A stretch of 41,944 nt of DNA from Pseudomonadota bacterium (GCA_023388355.1 JAEWGI010000078.1:1-41944); one strand, 5' to 3'. Shown: positions 1 to 9,030, numbered from the stretch's first letter. Program-made: numbers and translations. Notes: a model not told the origin generated them from the letters alone.

Positions 1-729
<729 letters not shown>

Positions 730-743
730 GCGGAAATCTTCTC

Positions 744-821
744 GGGATGACCAGCCATTCGGCTGTTGAAAGCCGGGATTCGGGATTAGGGATGACCGGC
801 CATTTGGCCGTTAACAGCCGG
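744..821. repeat. Two 33-bp imperfect direct repeats in the atpD-atpC gap
   Basis: Positions 744-776 and 789-821 match at 28 of 33 bases, both beginning GGGATGACC and ending AGCCGG. Each copy has a small internal palindrome (AGCCATTCGGCT in the first, GGCCATTTGGCC in the second). They look like tandem units of a short intergenic REP-type repeat inserted between two ATP synthase genes; mobility is inferred only. Confidence 0.7.
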
Positions 822-898
822 AAAAGCGGGGTGCCGGGGCTTGGCGGACCAGGATGAAGGACGGCTCTTGCCGTTCCCAATCCCCAATCCCGAATCCC
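775..898. repeat. Inverted repeat flanking the atpD-atpC spacer
   Basis: GGGATTCGGGATT at 775-787 is the exact reverse complement of AATCCCGAATCCC at 886-898, giving a 13-bp perfect inverted repeat with about 100 bp between the arms; further AATCCCC units continue the right arm to about 905. The arms could fold the atpD-atpC mRNA into a long hairpin. Arrays of this GGGATT-type sequence are, to my knowledge, common between genes in xanthomonads. Confidence 0.65.
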
Positions 899-929
899 CA
901 ATCCCGTTTCCGAACGCAGTGAGGAAACC

Positions 930-1352
930 ATGTCCACCATCCGTTGCGACATCGTCAGTGCCGAAGCCGAGATCTTCCAGGGAGAAGCGACCCTGGTCGT
1001 GGCCACCGGCGAGATGGGCGAGCTCGGCATCGCGCCGCGCCATGCGCCGCTGATCACCCGGCTCAAGCCCGGCAAGGTCGTGGTCACGCAGCCCGACGGC
1101 AGCGTGCTCGACTTCGCCATCGGCGGCGGCATCCTCGAGGTGCAGCCGCAGGTGGTGACCATCCTGGCCGATACCGCGGTTCGCGCCGACGACATCGACG
1201 AGGCCAAGGTGCGCGCCGCCAAGGAAGAAGCCGAGCGCGTGCTCGCCGGCCGCGGCGAGGCGATGGAGGTGGCCGAGGCACAGCAGAAGCTGGCCGAGGT
1301 CATGGCCCAGCTCTCGGCGCTCGAGCGCCTGCGCAAGAACCTCAAGCACTGA
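930..1352 (+). CDS. atpC: F1F0 ATP synthase subunit epsilon
   Basis: A 140-residue epsilon subunit, part of the central stalk of F1 that couples rotation to catalysis and can inhibit ATP hydrolysis. The N-terminal beta-sandwich (about residues 1-85, with [20 protein letters not shown] and a [17 protein letters not shown] strand) is followed by a two-helix C-terminal hairpin rich in Ala, Glu and Arg (about 88-138). The length is normal for the family. The ATG is preceded by GAGGAAACC, a good ribosome binding site. It is the last gene of the atp operon, and a terminator hairpin follows. Confidence 0.98.
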   Translation: MSTIRCDIVSAEAEIFQGEATLVVATGEMGELGIAPRHAPLITRLKPGKVVVTQPDGSVLDFAIGGGILEVQPQVVTILADTAVRADDIDEAKVRAAKEEAERVLAGRGEAMEVAEAQQKLAEVMAQLSALERLRKNLKH

Positions 1353-1378
1353 GCCGATGCGCATCGCTGGATCGCGGG

Positions 1379-1403
1379 AACGCCGGCTTCGTGCCGGCGT
1401 TTT
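1379..1403 (+). terminator. Intrinsic terminator after atpC
   Basis: AACGCCGGC (1379-1387) pairs with GCCGGCGTT (1393-1401) around a 5-nt TTCGT loop, followed by a T-rich stretch (TTTTCGTTT). It lies between the converging ends of atpC and the minus-strand GtrA gene. The T-rich tail favours plus-strand termination. Confidence 0.8.
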
Positions 1404-1420
1404 CGTTTCCGGTCCCGGCC

Positions 1421-1804
1421 TCAGCGCCGGTAGATCCAGTGCCGCGACAGCACGAAGCCGACCACCCCCAGGACCACTTCGACCACCGGCTTGGCCAGCC
1501 AGGCCCACTTGAGCCCGAGCAGGTCGTCGATCGCGCCCATGGCGAAGGTGCTGGCCGCGGTCGTGCACAGCCACATCAGTGCGAAGCGCTGGAACTGCAC
1601 CCGGCCCAGCGCGGTGCCTTCGCCGGCGAAGGTGAACTTGCCGTTGAGCCAGTAGCCGAGCATCGCGCCGCTGACGCGACCGGTGACGTTGGCCGGCTCG
1701 ATCAGCATGCCCATGTGCGACAGCCACACCGTCACGCCCCAGTCGAGCAGCCACTGCAGGCCGCCGATCACGACGTAGTGGCCACCCTGGCGGCGCAGGC
1801 TCAC
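1421..1804 (-). CDS. GtrA-family membrane protein
   Basis: A 127-residue protein with four predicted membrane helices (starting around HYVVIGGLQWLLDWG, ANVTGRVSGAMLGYWLNGKF, FALMWLCTTAASTF and PVVEVVLGVVGFVLSRHWIY), matching the GtrA family. GtrA-like proteins are thought to move polyprenyl-linked sugars across the inner membrane in cell-surface polysaccharide modification. The only plausible start giving a family-length protein is GTG at 1802-1804 (V-S-L-R-R-Q-G-G-H-Y); no ATG is available in frame nearby, and the RBS is weak. It converges on atpC and is divergent from glmU. The substrate cannot be told from the sequence. Confidence 0.8.
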   Translation of the reverse strand: MSLRRQGGHYVVIGGLQWLLDWGVTVWLSHMGMLIEPANVTGRVSGAMLGYWLNGKFTFAGEGTALGRVQFQRFALMWLCTTAASTFAMGAIDDLLGLKWAWLAKPVVEVVLGVVGFVLSRHWIYRR

Positions 1805-2005
1805 GGCCGGGACCCCGGCGACGGGATGGTGGATGGCGGTTTCATGGCCGCATAGCGTAGCGGCAGGCAAGTTAAGAGGCCATCCGCTGGCGGTCCGAAG
1901 CTCGGGCCGGTCCGGCACGGTGCCGGTTCGGGCCGGCCGCGGGCCGATTCTGCGTAGCTGCGGGGAGCGCCTTAGAATCCCGGGTCCGGAACCGCTGGAA
2001 ACGCC

Positions 2006-3373
2006 ATGAGCCATCCCCTGCACGTCGTCATCCTCGCCGCCGGCGAGGGCAAGCGCATGAAGTCGGCCCTGCCCAAGGTGCTGCAGAAGATCGCCGGGCG
2101 GCCGATGCTCGGCCACGTGATCGCGACCGCGCGCGAACTGCGGCCTGCGGGCATCCACGTGGTCCATGGCCATGGCGGCGAGCAGGTGCAGGCGGCGTTC
2201 GCCGACCAGGCCGACCTGGTCTGGGCCGAGCAGGCGCAGCAGCTCGGCACCGGCCATGCGGTGCAGCAGGCGATGCCGGAGGTGCCCGACGGTGCGCGCG
2301 TGCTGGTGATGTACGGCGACGCGCCGCTGGTCACCGCCGCCACGCTGCGACGGCTGCTGCAGGCGGAGGAGCGTCTCGTGCTGCTGGCCGCCGAACTCGA
2401 TGACCCGACCGGCTACGGCCGCATCGTGCGCGATGCGCAGGGGCACGTGGCCGCAGTGGTCGAGGAGAAGGACGCCAGCGACGAGCAGCGTGCGATCGAC
2501 CTGGTCAACACCGGGGTGATCGCCGCCGACGCCACCGCGCTCAAGGACTGGCTGTCGCGCCTGTCCAACGACAACGCCCAGGGCGAGTACTATCTCACCG
2601 ACGTGGCCGGCATGGCCGCGGCCGACTTCACCGCGGCCGAGCTGGTGATCGTCGATGATGCACGCGAAACCGAAGGCGCCAACGATCCCTGGCAGCTGGC
2701 CCAGCTCGAGCGCGCCTTCCAGCTTCGCGTGGTCAAGGCGTTGTGCCTGCAGGGCGCGCGCGTGGCCGATCCGGCGCGGATCGACATCCGCGGCGAGGTG
2801 GTCGTTGGCCGCGACGTCGAGATTGACGTGGACGTCGTGTTCGAAGGCCGGGTGGAGCTGGGCGACGGCGTGCGCATCGGCCCGTTCACGCGCCTGAAGG
2901 ACGTGGTGCTTGGCGCCGGGACCGTGGTGCGCGCGCACTGCGACCTGGAGGGCGCGCGCGCGGAAGGTGCGGTCGCCATCGGCCCGTTTGCGCGGCTGCG
3001 GCCGGGCACGGTGCTGGCCGACGGCGCGCACGTGGGCAACTTCGTCGAAACCAAGAACACGACCCTGGGCGTGGGCAGCAAGGCCAACCACCTGACCTAC
3101 CTGGGCGATGCGCAGGTGGGCGCGAAGGTGAACATCGGTGCGGGCACCATCACCTGCAACTACGACGGGGTGAACAAGTCGACCACGACCATTGGCGACG
3201 GCGCCTTTGTCGGCTCCAACACCGCACTGGTGGCGCCGGTCGAGATTGGCGAGGGGGCAACCATCGGCGCCGGCTCGGTGATCGGCAGCGACGCCGCGCC
3301 GGGCAAGCTCACCGTGGCGCGCGCAAGGCAGGTGACGATCGAGGGCTGGGTGCGGCCGGCGAAGAAGTCCTAG
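2006..3373 (+). CDS. glmU: Bifunctional UDP-GlcNAc pyrophosphorylase / GlcN-1-P acetyltransferase
   Basis: GlmU, 455 residues, makes UDP-N-acetylglucosamine for peptidoglycan and LPS by acetylating glucosamine-1-phosphate and then uridylating it in the cytoplasm. The N-terminal domain opens with the nucleotidyltransferase signature LAAGEGKRM (residues 10-18). The C-terminal half is a left-handed beta-helix of hexapeptide repeats (V/I-x-I-G-x-x pattern from about residue 255 on) with the acetyltransferase motif [10 protein letters not shown] and an [13 protein letters not shown] turn. The length is normal. Its functional partner glmS lies 9.6 kb downstream on the same strand, separated by the accessory scar and the minus-strand transporter operon. 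A TAGAAT sequence at 1973-1978 could be its -10 element, but no clear -35 is seen. Confidence 0.97.
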   Translation: MSHPLHVVILAAGEGKRMKSALPKVLQKIAGRPMLGHVIATARELRPAGIHVVHGHGGEQVQAAFADQADLVWAEQAQQLGTGHAVQQAMPEVPDGARVLVMYGDAPLVTAATLRRLLQAEERLVLLAAELDDPTGYGRIVRDAQGHVAAVVEEKDASDEQRAIDLVNTGVIAADATALKDWLSRLSNDNAQGEYYLTDVAGMAAADFTAAELVIVDDARETEGANDPWQLAQLERAFQLRVVKALCLQGARVADPARIDIRGEVVVGRDVEIDVDVVFEGRVELGDGVRIGPFTRLKDVVLGAGTVVRAHCDLEGARAEGAVAIGPFARLRPGTVLADGAHVGNFVETKNTTLGVGSKANHLTYLGDAQVGAKVNIGAGTITCNYDGVNKSTTTIGDGAFVGSNTALVAPVEIGEGATIGAGSVIGSDAAPGKLTVARARQVTIEGWVRPAKKS

Positions 3374-4200
3374 CAGCCTGTTGATTCTCGCTCGCGCCAC
3401 CACTTGCTTTCCGGGCGGTGTCTTGCCATACCGGTTGTGACATTGGCAGTCTACGGGAGACTGATGCGCGGTGCCGACATCACGCGGGAATCGCTGTTCA
3501 CGACAGCCAAGCTGGATGATTTCGTTCCCCTCGATCATCCGTTACGTGCGATCCGGACCCTGACCGACCAAGCGCTTGGGCGGATGAGTGGGTTGTTCGA
3601 CATGCTGTATGCGGACACCGGCCGGCACTCGATCCCGCCGGAGAAGCTGCTTCGCCACAAGCTTCTGTTCCGGTGGTTCATCGGCGTCGCGATCGACGAC
3701 GCCGTGTGGGACCACTCGGTGTTCTCGAAAAACCGGGACCGTACAACGAGACACACGATCCACGACCGGTCCCGATTCCCGGCTGTTTCGCAAAGGCAGC
3801 ACCGGCGCACAGCTCGGCTATCAGGGGCACGTGCTCATGGAGCACCGCAGCGGCTTGGTGCGTGCGACCTGCGTGAGTCTCGCCACGGGCTTTGGCGAAC
3901 GCGAGTCGGCCTTGTCCCTACGCAGGAATCTGATGTCGGACGAACACTTCCCGGTCGACGGCACGCTCCTGCAGGCGTGGGCGTCACAGAAGAGATCTCG
4001 GCCGAAGGATGGCCCGCCCGGCGGCACAGCTCGGGACACTGAACGGACGCAAGCGACGAACGCTGGCGGCGGACAAGGCCTACGACACGGCAGACTTCGT
4101 CGTCGCTTGCCGAGATGCCGGCGTCACGCCGCACGTCGCGTAGAACAATCGCAATCGTCGCAGCGCGATCGATGCACGCACGACGCGGCACCCGGGCTAC
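3374..4200 (+). mobile_element. Degenerate IS5-like insertion sequence remnant
   Basis: DNA from immediately after the glmU stop codon to about 4200 carries only pieces of a DDE transposase gene of the type annotated as IS5 family. The left end starts at or near 3374 (CAGCCTGTTGATTCTCGC), directly abutting the glmU TAG. The right end stops abruptly after the HPGY codons at about 4200, where unrelated lower-GC cassette DNA begins. I could not identify a matching pair of terminal inverted repeats or a target duplication, consistent with an old truncated element. The family assignment is from recognition of the protein fragments. Confidence 0.75.
3464..4200 (+). pseudogene. Transposase pseudogene with segments out of order
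   Basis: Recognisable transposase blocks occur in three frames. Block A, 3464 to about 3741, reads MRGADITRESLFTTAKLDDF through WDHSVFSKNRDR, but its N-terminal helical region has lost roughly 20 residues at the junction RHK-LLFRW (near 3656). Block C, about 3762-3920, reads DSRLFRKGSTGAQLGYQGHV and SGLVRATCVSLATGFGERES. Block B, about 3933-4022, reads MSDEHFPVDGTLLQAWASQK and RPKDGPPGG. Block D, 4045-4200, reads RTLAADKAYDTADFVVACRD then RSAIDARTTRHPGY, with an in-frame TAG at 4141-4143. In intact relatives as I recall them, the order is A-B-C-D, so B and C are swapped here. The product cannot be functional. Confidence 0.8.
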
Positions 4201-4203
4201 TTG

Positions 4204-4734
4204 TTACACCGCATTTCCTGTTTCCATCGGCGCAGTCCAGCTGCGGTATTGTGGTGTGGCCTCTCTCATCTCTTCGTAAAGCCAAACCATACGATCAACA
4301 AACCATAGCTTGCTCAGGATGACGACTATCGCGCCGAGGGCAGTGGGCCAGACCGCAAGCTCTACGAGTCCCAAAACGACGAAAGCTGCTCCAACGGCGG
4401 CGACTCCGGAAAGAATATTGGGTACTGTCTTGTGGTGTTTCGGCACAGGCACATTGTCTCTGTTCAGCCACACCCGCTCGCCAAGGACGCCCCTCGCCGC
4501 CCAACTGTCCATCGACTTCGGTTCAGAGAAGAGTCGTGGGTTGAACCAAGCCCACAGAAGGGCTGCAATAATCGGAACAAGTGACCACCACCCCAACCAC
4601 TCACGACTCCATACTGCAAGAATAAGCAGGGGCAAAACCGTGTTGCGAGTCCAAACGCTCCACGGGTTGGCGTGCCGCCTCCAGGTCGCCTCGTCCATTC
4701 GGAACGCTGTCGCGATTCTTCGCTCCAGGGTCAT
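4204..4734 (-). CDS. DUF6653-like integral membrane protein, probable integron cassette gene
   Basis: A 176-residue hydrophobic protein with about four membrane helices (two near TVLPLLILAVW and LVPIIAALLWAWF, two near VAAVGAAFVVLGLVELAVW and GAIVVILSKLWFVDRMVW) and an N-terminal MTLERRIATAFRMDEATWRR. It resembles proteins I recall as DUF6653; the function is unknown. The ATG at 4732-4734 is chosen over one 30 bp upstream because GAGG stands 7 nt before it. Base composition is clearly lower in GC than all neighbours. An attC-like site lies just upstream, and the stop codon TAA falls inside GTGTAAC, as expected where a cassette gene runs into its own attC, but that site is cut off by the transposase remnant. 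This indicates horizontal acquisition. Confidence 0.7.
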   Translation of the reverse strand: MTLERRIATAFRMDEATWRRHANPWSVWTRNTVLPLLILAVWSREWLGWWSLVPIIAALLWAWFNPRLFSEPKSMDSWAARGVLGERVWLNRDNVPVPKHHKTVPNILSGVAAVGAAFVVLGLVELAVWPTALGAIVVILSKLWFVDRMVWLYEEMREATPQYRSWTAPMETGNAV

Positions 4735-4751
4735 CTCAGTACCTCGATGCG

Positions 4752-4825
4752 GTATAACGCGCATACTACTGATTCATGAGCAAGCCGCGCCACCAAGCGG
4801 CGTCGGCTTGAACGAATCGTCAGGC
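4752..4825 (-). other. attC-like integron recombination site
   Basis: Read on the minus strand, a GCCTGAC box (4819-4825) is followed by ATTCGTTC, then the stem CAAGCCG-A-CGCC / GGCG-CGGCTTG (4781-4810) with a single extrahelical A, and ends in GCGTTATAC (4752-4760), an R-prime-type box. Spacing, imperfect palindromy and the extrahelical base match class 1-style attC sites; the core is almost the same as the well-known aadA-cassette attC as I remember it. The outer R-double-prime box (GCCTGAC instead of a YAAC ending) is degenerate. The orientation places it as the attC of a lost upstream cassette, directly before the DUF6653-like gene. Confidence 0.75.
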
Positions 4826-4893
4826 GGAACGTACGACGAATATCCGGGGGGGCTACGCGTCGCGCGTGGGGACGCGTTCTTCTCCCACGCTGC

Positions 4894-6222
4894 TCAGGGA
4901 TGCGTCTGGCCCGGCGCCGGCAGCACCATCGACACGCACAGCCCGCCACCTTCGCGGTTGAGCAGGGCGATGCGGCCGCCGTGGGCCTCGGCGATCTCGC
5001 GCGCCAGGGCCAGGCCCAGGCCGGTGCCGCTACGCTTGGTCGAATAGAACGGCAGCAGCGCGTTCGCCAGCACCGCCTCCTTCATGCCGCTGCCGCGGTC
5101 GAGCACGTCGATCCGCCAGCCGTCGGCGATGCGCCGCACCGCCATCGCGACCTCGTCGTGCGCGGTGCCCGATTCATGCGCGTTCTTGAGCAGGTTCAGC
5201 AGCGCCTGCTCGACCTGCGCGGGGTCGAAGTGCAGGATCTCGTCCGGAATGACGCCCTCGATCCCGAACTGGACCTGGGTACGCAGTTTCTCGACGAAGT
5301 GGCCCAGCGGCACCGGTTCGGTGCGCGGCGCCGGCAGCTTGGCGAAGCGCGCGTAGTCGCGCAGGAATCCCTCGAGGTGGCGTGCGCGCTCCTCGATGGT
5401 GGCCAGCGCGACCGGCAGCTTCCCGTGCTGGCCGCGGCGCAGCAGCTCGGCGCCCGAGTGGGCCAGCGAGGCGATCGGCGCCAGCGAGTTGTTGAGCTCG
5501 TGGCTGATGACGCGGATGACCTTCTTCCAGGTCTGCACCTCCTGCCGGCGCAGTTCGGCGGTCATCTGCCGCAGCAGGATCAGCTCGTGCCGGCGCCCGT
5601 TGAGCCGGAACATGCGCCGCGCCAGGTGGTAGATGTCCTCGTGGTCCTCGTCGCCGACGCTGAACATGCCGTCTCCGCCGCGGGCGAAGGCTTCGCCCAC
5701 CGCGAGCGGCGCCTGCGCAAGCAGGTCCTCCAGCGCACGGCCCTCCAGCCGGCGTCCGTCGCCCAGCATCCTGCGCGCGGCGAGGTTGCCCAGCACCGCC
5801 CGGCGCGACGGATCGAGCAGCAGCATCGCCACCGGCGTGTTCTGGACCATGGTGTCGAGCAGCAGCTCGCGCTGCACCAGCGCCAGCCGCTGTTCGCGCA
5901 GGGCCTGGCCGAGCGCGTTGTGCGCGTCCACCAGCTCGGCGACGTCGCTGTAGCGGTCCCAGCTGATGCCGAAGCTGTAGTCGCCGTCGCGATAGCCGGC
6001 CACCGTGCCGGCGAGCGCGCGGAACAGCGCGCGCAGCGGCACGAAGGTCCGCCACACCGCGATGCCCATGAGCGTCCCGGCCACCAGCGCCGCGCACAGC
6101 GCGGCCGCCCACGGCACCAGCCACTGCTCCAGCACGACGGCAAGGGCGGCGGTGGCGCCAGCGCCGGCCAGCACCAGCACCAGCATGCGGGTCGCCAGCG
6201 GCATGACGCGGAGAAGGCGCAT
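4894..6222 (-). CDS. Sensor histidine kinase of an NtrB-like two-component system
   Basis: A 442-residue membrane sensor kinase. Two N-terminal membrane helices (about 10-30 and 36-56) are separated by almost no periplasmic loop, followed by a HAMP-like region, a PAS-like segment (about 118-215), the dimerisation box VISHELNNSLAPI with phospho-acceptor His241, and a catalytic ATPase domain with N box LLNLLKNAHESG (Asn347), G1 DRGSGM (375-380), F box PFYSTK and G2 GTGLGL (399-404). It starts 9 bp after the NtrC-type regulator gene and is surely its partner. With almost no periplasmic loop, the signal is probably sensed in the membrane or cytoplasm, possibly envelope stress or a substrate of the neighbouring ABC transporter; that is inference. 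Confidence 0.92.
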   Translation of the reverse strand: MRLLRVMPLATRMLVLVLAGAGATAALAVVLEQWLVPWAAALCAALVAGTLMGIAVWRTFVPLRALFRALAGTVAGYRDGDYSFGISWDRYSDVAELVDAHNALGQALREQRLALVQRELLLDTMVQNTPVAMLLLDPSRRAVLGNLAARRMLGDGRRLEGRALEDLLAQAPLAVGEAFARGGDGMFSVGDEDHEDIYHLARRMFRLNGRRHELILLRQMTAELRRQEVQTWKKVIRVISHELNNSLAPIASLAHSGAELLRRGQHGKLPVALATIEERARHLEGFLRDYARFAKLPAPRTEPVPLGHFVEKLRTQVQFGIEGVIPDEILHFDPAQVEQALLNLLKNAHESGTAHDEVAMAVRRIADGWRIDVLDRGSGMKEAVLANALLPFYSTKRSGTGLGLALAREIAEAHGGRIALLNREGGGLCVSMVLPAPGQTHP

Positions 6223-6231
6223 GCGCGTCGG

Positions 6232-7572
6232 TCAGCCGCGCGGAATGCCGTAGCGGTCGAGGCGCCGGTACAGCGCCTGCCGCGACATGCCCAGCTCCGA
6301 CGCAGCCTGCGCGATGACGCCGCCCGCGCGCTGCAGCGCATCCTCGATCGCGGCGCGATCGGGTTCGTCCCCCTGGGTCGGCATGGCGCCCTGCGCGGGT
6401 AGCGTGAGGCCCAGCGCCGCCGCCTCGATCACGTCCCCCGACAGCAGCGCCGCACGCTGCACCGCATTGCGCAGCTCGCGTACGTTGCCCGGCCATGAAT
6501 GCTGCAGCAGCGCGCGCTTGGCCGCGTCCGCGAACTGCTTGCCGGGCGGCAGGAAATGGCGCGCGAGCGGCAGGATGTCGCGCGGCCGGCGCGCCAGCGG
6601 CGGCAATCGCAGCTCGATGCCGTTGAGCCGATAGAACAGGTCTTCGCGGAAGCCGCCCTCGGCGATCATCGCCGCGAGGTCGGCGTTGGTCGCGCTGACC
6701 ACGCGAACCCGCACCGTGCGCTCCTGGTTGCCGCCCAGGCGCTGGAAGCGGCCGGTCTCGAGCACGCGCAGCAGCTTCACCTGTCCGGCCGGCGGCAGCG
6801 TGCCGATCTCGTCCAGGAACAGGGTGCCGCCGTGGGCGGCCTCGAACCTGCCGGTGCGCGCCTTGCTGCCGGCGCCGGTGTAGGCGCCGGGCTCGGCGCC
6901 GAACAGTTCGGCCTCGATCAGCTCGCCTGGCAGCGCGCCACAGTTCACCGCCACGAACGGGCCGGACCTGACCGCCGAGTTGTAGTGGATGATCTCGGCA
7001 TACTTCTCCTTGCCCGCGCCGTTGGGTCCGGTGATGAGCACCGGCAGCTCCGAGCGCGCGACCTGCAGCGCCAGCGACAGCACCGTCTCGCTGGCCACGT
7101 CGTCGTAGACCAGGCCGCGCAGGTCGTGCTGGCGCGCAAGCGCGTCGCGACGGCCGCGCTCGCCGGCGCTGCGCGCGGCCAGCTCGCACCGCGTCTCGGC
7201 CAGCTCCAGCAGGTTGTTCACCGAGGCCAGCAGCTTGTGGTCGTCCCAGGGCTTGCCGATGTAGTCGGCGGCGCCGGCCTTGACCAGGTCGACCGCGGAT
7301 TCGAGCCGCGTCCAGGCGGTGAGCAGGATCACCGGCATGTCCGGGTGCGCGGCGCGGATCTGCCCGAACAGCGCCACGCCCTCGTCGCCGGAGGTGGTGT
7401 CGGCGTGGAAGTTCATGTCCTGGATCACCAGGTCGATGCCGCCGCGCCGCAGCAGCGCCAGGCCCGCGTCGGGAGTTTCGGCATGCAGTACGTCGATGTC
7501 GTGGAGCGAGAACAGCAGCTCCAGCGCGGTACCGACGGACGGATTGTCGTCAATGACCAGAAGGGTGGGCAT
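6232..7572 (-). CDS. NtrC-family sigma54-dependent response regulator
   Basis: A 446-residue activator of sigma54 RNA polymerase. The receiver domain (1-125) has the phospho-acceptor Asp52 in the context LVIQDM and a KPWDD loop. The AAA+ domain (about 150-380) has Walker A GPNGAGKE (182-189; most relatives have GExGTGKE), the sigma54-contact loop as GAYTGA (229-234), and Walker B LFLDE (251-255) followed by IG. A Fis-type helix-turn-helix (about 405-440, SELGMSRQALYRRLDRYGI) ends the protein. It lies in the same minus-strand operon as the transporter genes and the kinase. The near-perfect sigma54 promoter and paired palindromes upstream of that operon are its most likely targets. Confidence 0.94.
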   Translation of the reverse strand: MPTLLVIDDNPSVGTALELLFSLHDIDVLHAETPDAGLALLRRGGIDLVIQDMNFHADTTSGDEGVALFGQIRAAHPDMPVILLTAWTRLESAVDLVKAGAADYIGKPWDDHKLLASVNNLLELAETRCELAARSAGERGRRDALARQHDLRGLVYDDVASETVLSLALQVARSELPVLITGPNGAGKEKYAEIIHYNSAVRSGPFVAVNCGALPGELIEAELFGAEPGAYTGAGSKARTGRFEAAHGGTLFLDEIGTLPPAGQVKLLRVLETGRFQRLGGNQERTVRVRVVSATNADLAAMIAEGGFREDLFYRLNGIELRLPPLARRPRDILPLARHFLPPGKQFADAAKRALLQHSWPGNVRELRNAVQRAALLSGDVIEAAALGLTLPAQGAMPTQGDEPDRAAIEDALQRAGGVIAQAASELGMSRQALYRRLDRYGIPRG

Positions 7573-7611
7573 GGCGGCTTGGCTGCGGACCAGTGCGTAT
7601 CCTAGCGACTG

Positions 7612-7764
7612 TCAGCCGCCCGCGGCGCGGTGGCCGTGGCTGAGCGCGCGGCTGATGGTCCAGCGTGCTCCGTGCAGCCGCCGGACCATGGTGAAGTCGG
7701 CCAGCCCGTCGCAGGCGACCGTGCCGGTGTCGCGGAAGCGATGCCGGCCCTGCGAGATCGCGCC
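7612..7764 (-). pseudogene. C-terminal remnant of an NTF2-like (DUF4440/SnoaL-type) protein
   Basis: Between permease 2 and the response regulator, the minus strand has about 50 codons ending at TGA (7612-7614) whose translation (GRHRFRDTG, then ADFTMVRRLHGARWTISRAL and SHGH) reads like the last strands and His-containing tail of small NTF2-fold proteins (compare the usual F-x-H-L-W-x-x-x-D-G-x-W-x-I-T-R-x-x-S-Y-D-H ending). No start codon or N-terminal two thirds is present; the frame runs directly out of the permease 3' end. Probably a deletion scar; the identification rests on pattern recognition only. Confidence 0.45.
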
Positions 7765-7769
7765 ATCGC

Positions 7770-9002
7770 TCAGACGCTGCGCGTGGCGATCGCCGGCGGC
7801 ACCGCCGCGGCGCGCCGCGCCGGACCGAACACCGCGATCTGGCCCAGCAGCCACAGCACCAGCGCGCCGATCGGCAGGTAGTACAGCGGCAGCCTGGGCA
7901 GCTCGTAGCGGCCCATCAGCACCTGGTTGATGCCATAGGCCAGCAGCATGCCGAGCACGATGCCGATGGTGGCCAGCAGGAAGTTCTCGGTCTGGAAATA
8001 GCGCAGCACCTGGCCCCTGGTGGCGCCCAGCGCGCGGCGCACGCCGATCTGCTTGGTCCGCTGCTGCACCCAGAAGCTGGCCAGGCCGACGATGCCCAGC
8101 GCGGTGATGAACAGCAGCGCGAGGCAGACGATCCCGAGCAGCCATGCCATGGCGCGCGGCTGCCGGTAGAACTCGTCGCGCAGTTCCGAGAACGTCCTGG
8201 TGTCGTCTTCGAGGATCACGCGCCGCGGGCCGTTCCGGGACAGCGCTTCGGTCGCCGCCGCCAGCACCTCCGCGCGGCGCGCCGGATCGGTGCGCAGCAC
8301 GTAGTTTCCGCCAACGTTGTAGGCCGCGCGCACGGGGAAGGCCAGCGAGTACTCGCGCTCGTCCGGCCCGCCCTGCATGCTGGGACGCACGAGGTGGGCC
8401 ACGACGCCCACGACCCGGATCGGATCGTCGCCCCAGACGTGGATCGACCTGCCCAGCGCATCCTCGCCGGGGAACAGCTTCGCTGCAAGCGCCCGGGTGA
8501 TGATCACGCCCGGCACGCGGCCTTCGGTGCCCGACCTCCGGAGCTGCTCGAAGTCCTGGTATTCGTCGGCGGTGAAGTCGCGCCCGGCCACCAGCTCCAG
8601 GCCGAGGGTTTCGACAAACTGCTCCTCGGCCATGTAGACGGTGGCATTGAGCGTGGGGATCTGCTGGTCCGGATCGAGGCGCACGCCGCTGTTCCACGAC
8701 GAATTGACGAACGGCACCTGGTTGATCACCGTGGCCGCCTTGACCCCGGGCAGGCCGCGCAGCGTCGCCAGGTCGGAGCGTGTCTGGGCTTCGGCGTCCG
8801 CGTCCTCTCCGACCGGCGCCAGCGCCACGCGCACCAGTTCGTCCTCGACCAGGCCGCTGACCTCGCGCACCTGCACCACGCGCTCGCCGATCATGAACAG
8901 CGCGTTGCAGATGATCGCGCAGGTCAGCGCGATCTCCAGCACGATCAGCGTGGCCGCGGTCTTGTGCCGCATCAGGGTGGACAGGATGGGGCGGATTTCC
9001 AT
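7770..9002 (-). CDS. MacB-type ABC transporter permease 2
   Basis: A 410-residue permease of the FtsX/MacB type: one N-terminal membrane helix (about residues 15-38, ATLIVLEIALTCAIICNALF), a large extracytoplasmic MacB_PCD domain, and three C-terminal helices with the FtsX-like motif GVRRALGATRGQVLRYF. The ATG at 9000-9002 has CCGGAGAACCACC before it (GGAG, spacing 8); an upstream in-frame ATG would only add translated repeat sequence. It follows permease 1 in the same orientation across a 135-bp spacer holding GC hairpins, and the two permeases probably form a heterodimer served by the shared ATPase. Such complexes export peptides, antibiotics or lipoproteins using mechanotransmission; the substrate is unknown. 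Confidence 0.88.
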   Translation of the reverse strand: MEIRPILSTLMRHKTAATLIVLEIALTCAIICNALFMIGERVVQVREVSGLVEDELVRVALAPVGEDADAEAQTRSDLATLRGLPGVKAATVINQVPFVNSSWNSGVRLDPDQQIPTLNATVYMAEEQFVETLGLELVAGRDFTADEYQDFEQLRRSGTEGRVPGVIITRALAAKLFPGEDALGRSIHVWGDDPIRVVGVVAHLVRPSMQGGPDEREYSLAFPVRAAYNVGGNYVLRTDPARRAEVLAAATEALSRNGPRRVILEDDTRTFSELRDEFYRQPRAMAWLLGIVCLALLFITALGIVGLASFWVQQRTKQIGVRRALGATRGQVLRYFQTENFLLATIGIVLGMLLAYGINQVLMGRYELPRLPLYYLPIGALVLWLLGQIAVFGPARRAAAVPPAIATRSV

Positions 9003-9030
9003 GGTGGTTCTCCGGAGTCTTCTTCTTGCG

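Noticed and set aside
744..898. A CRISPR array in the atpD-atpC gap.
   Set aside because: Only two imperfect repeats 12 bp apart, no regular spacers and no cas genes.
3404..4042. An intact 212-residue protein from the transposase region.
   Set aside because: After NRDR the frame leaves the conserved transposase sequence, which continues in another frame; it is a frameshifted remnant.
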